Assembly: GCA_964428355.1 (NCBI GenBank)
Contig: CAYRYU010000028.1
Span: forward strand, 8,859 to 72,858
Origin: CAYRYU01 sp964428355
Lineage (GTDB): Bacteria > Muiribacteriota > Ozemobacteria > Ozemobacterales > Ozemobacteraceae
Length of the DNA stretch: 64,000 nucleotides
Direction of reading: 5' to 3'
Shown here: piece after piece, positions 59,104 through 64,000 of the stretch
Position numbering within the stretch: the stretch's first letter is position 1
How the letters are laid out: every line of letters begins with the position of its first letter
Notes under the pieces: model-generated
What the model saw: only the letters and a program-made list of their open reading frames with translations
What the model was told of the DNA's origin: nothing
Database searches by the model: none
Program-made: the position numbers and the translations under genes

Positions 59104-61779
59104 TCAACTCCCTTTCCGGGACTCGCTGTCCCCGTGGCGGGTCGGGAAGGAAAGCGTGAAGGTGGAGCCTTTCCCCGCCTCGCTGGATACCTCGATCCGG
59201 CCGCCGTGGGCATCCATGATGCTCTTGACGGTTGCGAGGCCCAGACCGGTGCCGACGATTTCCTTTGTCCGGTCCGTGCGGACCCGGAAGAACTTCTGGA
59301 AAAGGCGCTTCTGATCCTCGGTGCTGATCCCGATCCCCTGGTCGCTGACACGGACCAGGACGTCGTCTCCGGAATTCTCGGCTTTCACCCTGACCTCGCC
59401 TCCGTCGGGGGAGTACTTGATCGCATTTCCGGCAAGGTTGAGCAGGGCTTGGTCGAGCAGGTCGGGATCAGCCAGGATCGGGAATTCCCCGGCCGGGATC
59501 TCAATCAGCAGGGAATGACCCGCTTTTCCGGTCTGGGAGTCGAGAATGGCTTTCAGACGCTCCAGGTGAGGCCTGAGGTCGAGGGGGGAAGGCCGGAGTT
59601 CCCGCCTTCCGGATTCGATCCTGGCGATATCCAACAGTTCGTTGATCATCCTGGTGAGGCGGTCAGCCTCCGAATTGATGATGGTCAGATACTCCCTTTG
59701 GGTGGCAGTGTCGCTCGCGTCGCCGTCGAGGAGCATCTCGGAGTAGGCCCCGATCGAAGTGAGGGGGGTGCGAAGCTCGTGTGCGACATGCCGGACGAAC
59801 TCGGTCTTTGCCTCGTTCATCCGCCTCTCGAGGGTGATGTCGAACAGGACGCCCACCGAACCGGGATGGGTTCCCGGAAGACTCTCCTGCGGTGGCCGCA
59901 GATGAGGCGTTCCCGAAAGACTCTCATGCGGTGGCCGCAGATGAGAGGACCCTTCCGGACTGCCCACCTTTCCGAAGCTGAGCCTGAGGAAGCTTTCCTC
60001 TTCCGATTCCCGCCCCGAAACTCCCGTTCCGGGGGAGGTTTTCAGGTCGATCCATGGCCGGGTTTTTTCCTGGCCCCCGGCCTCCTCATCATTTCTCCGG
60101 ACGATCTCGATCCCGGGCAGGTGGGCAAGGACTTCGAGAAGGTTGCGGCCGTCGAACGTCTCGCGGGAGGTTCCCAGCATCCGGCCGAACTGGTCGTTCT
60201 GGAAGACGACCCGTCCGTCGGGGTCGAGGAAGCAGATTCCTTCGTTGGATCCCTTGAATACTGCCTCGAGCTGGGCCGTCTTCGCCGCGAGCGAATCGCT
60301 CAGGATCTTCAGTTCCCGGTTCCGCGCCTCGAGCTCTATCGCAGTCTCGAAGTGGCGTGAATTGAGCATCTTGAGGGAAACTTCGGTCCGGCTCAGGTCT
60401 TCCTCGACCGTCTCCAGTTTCCGGACGAGCCCCCCGATCGTCTCCTCGAGCGACTGGGAGCCGAAGAAGTCCTTCTTGTCGGTTTCGATTCCTTCGGACA
60501 GGCGCCCCCTCCAGTTCGTCTTCGGCCTCTCTGAAGAATCCTCCCCGATCAGCATCATCGCCATCGAAGTGCTCAGCTGGGAGCATGAACTGCGGCCCTC
60601 TCCCTCCGCGGAACAGTCTCCGGACGAATCGAAAAGAGGGGAATACTCTCCTCCCGAGTATATTCCCGCGATCGCGACCGAGTCCCCAAAGACGTTCCGG
60701 ACCTGTTCGAGCTCGCCGGAGACCATCGAATGGAGATAACCGTTCCTCATATGGCACGAAAACAGAAGAGCGGCGCGGGGGAGGAACCCCCGTTGTGCGG
60801 AAAGGGCGCTCTCCGCGGCTCCCCGGACTCCGTTGAGCAGCTCCTCCCGGCTGGTCTGGGAAAGTTGCAGAACCGCACCCTGTAGGTCGACATCGGGAAA
60901 GAAGCGGCAGGAAAGACCCTGGGGATCGAACGCGATCGGGGACCTGACGAGGCATTTCTCTCCGAATGGTGTGGGAAGATGCTGGATGAAAATGTACTTC
61001 CCAATCAGGTGGAGATTTCGGCTGACATCCTGCCCGAATATCTTGAAAAGGTAGTCCCGAAACGGCATCCCATCGACCTCCGAAACGACCGGGCCATCCG
61101 CCCGGGTCACCGTCACCGGTCGGGCCACAGGAAGCCAGGAGCTGGAAAAGGAGTAGGAAAACCGGATCCCGGAACCCGGTTTGGGCTCGAGCAACACGAC
61201 CTGGAGATGTTCCCGGAAAACCCGGTCGTTGAAGAACTGGAATCCGTTGAAATACTCACCTGAGGGCCTCGTTCCCCCCGCATTCAATGAACCCCCTCCG
61301 GTCAGTGCGAGCGGGAATCCCAACCCCTTGTGCAAACCCCGAATGTATCCCGCACCCCGAAAATGATACTCGTCGGCAAATAGCAGGCCGGCAACCTCTC
61401 CCCTCCTGGAAGGAATGTCAGGGTGTGCTTTCAGAATCTCCCTTCCGAGCTCGAACCCCGCTTTTTCCGGGTCATCCCTGCCCGAAATCGAGAAACCGCT
61501 CAGTGAAAGCCCTTTTCCCGAGAAAAGAACGACGATCACGGATTCGAGGGAGAATCCCGCGTTGGTCATGCCGGCCGCCCCGGAAGTGCCGCAAAGGGGT
61601 ACGCCTCCGAGCTGGTTGTTCACCTCCGCCAGCAACTCCCCGTGGTCGAAGCTGGCCGACGAAAACACAAGGGCGAAGGTGGGGTTGGGAAGCTCCGCGA
61701 GCGCCCTTCGACAAGCCCTTTTCGCCGCCTCCCTGGGGGTTGGTGCGATCGATGTCCCGATTCCGATTTCCAGTTCCAT
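59104..61779 (-). CDS. FIST-domain sensor histidine kinase
   Basis: 891-residue cytoplasmic kinase with no TM segment. FIST N domain at about 10-225 (GTSGAAGMTNAGFSLESVIVVLFSGKG) and FIST C at about 235-400 (LFSCHMRNGYLHSMVSGELEQVRNVFG). A coiled coil (about 445-500) and a PAS domain (about 500-650, EGICFLDPDGRVVFQNDQFGRML) follow. Then come HisKA with His667 in HVAHELRTPL and HATPase_c (N box LLNLAGNAIKYSP, G1 DQGIGIS, G2 GTGLGLA). FIST domains are thought to sense small molecules such as amino acids. No response regulator is adjacent. The PAS-HisKA linker holds two 39-base palindromic repeats. ATG 61779 follows GGAGGAT. Confidence 0.93.
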   Translation of the reverse strand: MELEIGIGTSIAPTPREAAKRACRRALAELPNPTFALVFSSASFDHGELLAEVNNQLGGVPLCGTSGAAGMTNAGFSLESVIVVLFSGKGLSLSGFSISGRDDPEKAGFELGREILKAHPDIPSRRGEVAGLLFADEYHFRGAGYIRGLHKGLGFPLALTGGGSLNAGGTRPSGEYFNGFQFFNDRVFREHLQVVLLEPKPGSGIRFSYSFSSSWLPVARPVTVTRADGPVVSEVDGMPFRDYLFKIFGQDVSRNLHLIGKYIFIQHLPTPFGEKCLVRSPIAFDPQGLSCRFFPDVDLQGAVLQLSQTSREELLNGVRGAAESALSAQRGFLPRAALLFSCHMRNGYLHSMVSGELEQVRNVFGDSVAIAGIYSGGEYSPLFDSSGDCSAEGEGRSSCSQLSTSMAMMLIGEDSSERPKTNWRGRLSEGIETDKKDFFGSQSLEETIGGLVRKLETVEEDLSRTEVSLKMLNSRHFETAIELEARNRELKILSDSLAAKTAQLEAVFKGSNEGICFLDPDGRVVFQNDQFGRMLGTSRETFDGRNLLEVLAHLPGIEIVRRNDEEAGGQEKTRPWIDLKTSPGTGVSGRESEEESFLRLSFGKVGSPEGSSHLRPPHESLSGTPHLRPPQESLPGTHPGSVGVLFDITLERRMNEAKTEFVRHVAHELRTPLTSIGAYSEMLLDGDASDTATQREYLTIINSEADRLTRMINELLDIARIESGRRELRPSPLDLRPHLERLKAILDSQTGKAGHSLLIEIPAGEFPILADPDLLDQALLNLAGNAIKYSPDGGEVRVKAENSGDDVLVRVSDQGIGISTEDQKRLFQKFFRVRTDRTKEIVGTGLGLATVKSIMDAHGGRIEVSSEAGKGSTFTLSFPTRHGDSESRKGS
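59869..59947. repeat. Two tandem 39-base palindromic elements in the histidine kinase gene
   Basis: Units 59870-59908 and 59909-59947 each contain the hairpin CTGCGG-TGG-CCGCAG or its near copy. Read in the gene's direction they match the permease copy (LRPPQESLPGT and LRPPHESLSGT against LRDPQASVSGT). They lie between the PAS core strands and HisKA. Confidence 0.85.
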
Positions 61780-61883
61780 TGCCGATCCTCCGTTCCGCTC
61801 AATTCTAACACGTGGAAAGGAAAGATCAGACCGGACTGCAGCGCATGCTCTTCCCAGCTTAACAATTTCCTTCGGTGGATCCA

Positions 61884-61913
61884 TTGAAAGTACCCTCCCG
61901 GACCCGGTATCAT
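61884..61913 (+). promoter_or_regulatory. Sigma-70 promoter of the large lipoprotein gene
   Basis: TTGAAA (61884-61889), 18-base spacer, TATCAT (61908-61913), 42 bases before ATG 61955, in the divergent gap next to the histidine kinase gene. Confidence 0.65.
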
Positions 61914-61954
61914 GGATGTAACAGTTCGCCCAGAAAATTTTCCAGGAGAGATGG

Positions 61955-64000
61955 ATGAGAGCGTTTCTTTTGACTTTCTTTCGTTCGGCGGCTTTTCTCG
62001 TGGCCCTGGTGATCCTCGGGATGACGGGTTGCAGCTTTTTCGGGGGAGGCTCGCGTGAGGGAACCGTCACCGACCTCCTGACGAATTCGCAACCGACCTC
62101 CGGACCTGCCACCGTCAATTTCAAGGTGGTGTTCCCCGAGAATGCACTTTATGGGGACATCTCCCCACGGTTTTCGAGAGCCGCGATCATGGCCGACAAC
62201 TCGACCGGAACCGCGAGGGTCACTTTCCGCATAATGCTGTTCAACCGGGAGACCCCGGAAACACCTCTAACTACCTTGACACGAACCGTCGACGTCGATT
62301 CCTCGGGAACCGCCTCCGCGGCCTTCGGCGGGCTTCCCGTGGAGACCGCGATCGGGGAGATCTCGATCGAGAACGGACAATTGGGTGGGAAGAGCGAGTT
62401 CCAGGGCGCTTCCGATCTGATCGCGGGTGAAAATGTCCTCGAGGTGAGCCCGAAAGGTTCCGGAGCGGAAGCCGACATCATCGCAGATGCGGTCAAGCGG
62501 ATCACCAACAGTCCCGATCTCGTCAGGAATGCCCCGACCCAGTTGGCAACACTTCTGCGGGCGGTCGGTAACACGGAGGGTCTTCTTGCCTCCCCGACCC
62601 CCACGGTTTACAGCACCCTGGTGGATCTGTTCGTCATCAAGAAGTTCAGCGCGGCCGCGTTCGTGAAGATCGAGGGGAGCGGTCTCGATTCCATCCGCGG
62701 AACCGGTGGGCCCAACGGGGTCGCGTGGACGAGAAAGATCTCCGATCTGTTCGCCGGCACGGGCTGCGCAGGCTACCCCTGGCTGATGGGTCGCGTTCTC
62801 CGCCAGGGTTTCGGGGCATTCACGTTCGTCACTTTCTTCACAGAAGACAAACAACACTTCGCCGTGGTGAAAATCGATTCCGCCACAGGAGCCCGCCTGA
62901 AGTTCCTCTATGTCAACGGGGATTGCCGGCCGGCGGTCCTGACCCCCTGGGACGGCCTTCTGATCGGAGGAACCATCGGCGGTTTCCCTCTTCTTTTAAG
63001 TTGGAACGGGACCTTCGATGATGTCATCTCCCCAACCTCCCTTGGAACGACCGATTCCCTCCCCTGGATACAGCAGTTCAAGCAACATGTGACTGCGGAC
63101 CTGACCCTCCTTCCGAACCCCCTCGTCCGGTTCCTCGAGTTCGACCGCCTGAACAGCGGAAGGTTGATCGTGGTCATCGAGGATCCCGGCGCCCGCTGCA
63201 TCAGGACACTCTGGATCGACCCTGCCAAGGGCCTTGTTTTGAAGGAAATCACCCCCATCCGGAACGGCCAACCCGCGGTTTCCCTCTGGGCAAGATCGGG
63301 AGACGGTTTCAACGTGATCGGGTGGGATACGCTTCCGGTCGCGAAATATTACAACCTCTACTGGCACACAGTAGCATCACTGAGCTTCACGAACTACATC
63401 GAGCGGATCGAAAACGCCACCAGCCCATTCCGGCACGAAGGACTCGTCAACGGCAGACCATATCACTACATGGTGAGCTGGGTGGGGCAGGACGGGGTGG
63501 AGTCCACCTCCTCCGCCCGGATCGTTTCCGTTCCCCATGCCGATCAGGTCGCCACATTCACGATCCAGGGAAAAGTCCTTTCCGATGCCGACAAGACCAC
63601 CCCGGTTGCCGGGATCGACGTCGGTTTCTTCCTTTCAGGAGTATTCCGGCGCGTGGTGACGGACAACCAGGGGAACTTCTCCTTCCCCGCGGTCGTTCCG
63701 GGGCTTCACCTTGTCGTGGCGGGCCGTGAATCCCCCGATTGGGAAGTCGGATCGGTAACGATACTGATCGCTTCGGATGGTACGATCCTGCCCGCGAACC
63801 CCACGATCTTCGTCAAACCTGCACTCCTGAAAATCGAGGGGGTCTTTCCGACCCCGGGGGCCCAGAATGTTGCCACGGGGGCCAATATTCTTGCCCGTTT
63901 CAACGTCCCGGTCTCCTCGGCAACCGTGGATTCGACAACCTTCGGGGTGATGGACATCACGAACCCCGTTCCCGTTGCCATTCCCGGTCGGTTCTTCATC
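61955..64000 (+). CDS. Large lipoprotein with FnIII-like, carboxypeptidase-regulatory-like and Big_5-like domains (partial)
   Basis: The frame is open from ATG 61955 to the window edge (682 codons, no stop), so the C-terminus is missing. A lipoprotein signal ends LVALVILGMTGC (Cys at about residue 24). The first 450 residues are unassigned. FnIII-like strands lie at about 450-525 (FNVIGWDTLPVAKYYNLYW), then a carboxypeptidase-regulatory-like domain at about 530-600 (GKVLSDADKTTPVAGIDVGFF, DNQGNFSFPAVVPG). A bacterial Ig-like (Big_5) domain begins at about 628 (GVFPTPGAQNVATGANI..FNVPVSSATVDSTTF). It is presumably anchored in the outer membrane and surface-exposed. AGGAG at 61944-61948 gives ideal spacing, and a sigma-70-like promoter precedes it. 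Confidence 0.85.
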   Translation, partial: MRAFLLTFFRSAAFLVALVILGMTGCSFFGGGSREGTVTDLLTNSQPTSGPATVNFKVVFPENALYGDISPRFSRAAIMADNSTGTARVTFRIMLFNRETPETPLTTLTRTVDVDSSGTASAAFGGLPVETAIGEISIENGQLGGKSEFQGASDLIAGENVLEVSPKGSGAEADIIADAVKRITNSPDLVRNAPTQLATLLRAVGNTEGLLASPTPTVYSTLVDLFVIKKFSAAAFVKIEGSGLDSIRGTGGPNGVAWTRKISDLFAGTGCAGYPWLMGRVLRQGFGAFTFVTFFTEDKQHFAVVKIDSATGARLKFLYVNGDCRPAVLTPWDGLLIGGTIGGFPLLLSWNGTFDDVISPTSLGTTDSLPWIQQFKQHVTADLTLLPNPLVRFLEFDRLNSGRLIVVIEDPGARCIRTLWIDPAKGLVLKEITPIRNGQPAVSLWARSGDGFNVIGWDTLPVAKYYNLYWHTVASLSFTNYIERIENATSPFRHEGLVNGRPYHYMVSWVGQDGVESTSSARIVSVPHADQVATFTIQGKVLSDADKTTPVAGIDVGFFLSGVFRRVVTDNQGNFSFPAVVPGLHLVVAGRESPDWEVGSVTILIASDGTILPANPTIFVKPALLKIEGVFPTPGAQNVATGANILARFNVPVSSATVDSTTFGVMDITNPVPVAIPGRFFI

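Overview
The window reads as chromosomal DNA of a high-GC, Gram-negative-type bacterium. It has an AsmA-like envelope protein, an RlpA-like protein, a probable outer-membrane barrel, several lipoproteins and type IV pilin-like proteins. A single-chain pyruvate:ferredoxin oxidoreductase points to anaerobic metabolism. Gene density is high. Many genes overlap by four bases (ATGA/GTGA/TTGA), starts are often GTG or TTG behind clear GGAGG sites, and many exported proteins match no family I can name. I suspect an uncultured anaerobic lineage such as Riflebacteria/Ozemobacteria, but that is an impression from gene content only. I saw no rRNA, tRNA, CRISPR array, phage or transposase gene.

Layout. 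0.1-10 kb: a two-domain cyclic-nucleotide-binding protein, a STAS protein, an AsmA-like protein, a lipoprotein with a duplicated NTF2-like domain and an RlpA-like protein. 10-23 kb: a signalling block with a leftward operon (TPR protein and two coupled four-TM class III cyclases), a rightward FecR-domain protein and a CHASE2 cyclase. The two operon cyclases have complementary active-site defects and look like two halves of one heterodimeric enzyme. 23-34 kb: exported coiled-coil/TPR proteins, one behind a good sigma-54 promoter, then a 1387-residue exported protein and three prepilin-like proteins that resemble a minor-pilin/tip cassette. 34-43 kb: an ArsP-type permease with a methyltransferase, an exported pair, a starch-binding-domain esterase, and an operon of a His8/CxxC membrane protein, ABC ATPase, ABC-2 permease and TPR protein. 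43-50 kb: STAS protein, PFOR, glutamine synthetase and a PfkB kinase. 50-64 kb: a free-standing, apparently splicing-dead intein-like protein overlapping an intact PcrA/UvrD gene, a membrane-anchored CBM48 protein, a four-GAF HD-GYP protein, an outer-membrane-like protein, a FIST-domain histidine kinase and a lipoprotein that runs off the right edge.

How it works together. Nucleotide signalling dominates: three class III cyclases, a cNMP-binding protein and an HD-GYP phosphodiesterase, plus STAS proteins and a histidine kinase. Most other genes build the envelope or surface. A small palindromic DNA element occurs in frame inside at least four unrelated genes here, and a second palindromic repeat extends the N-terminus of one cyclase. 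These are signs of a repeat family that tolerates or exploits insertion into protein linkers.
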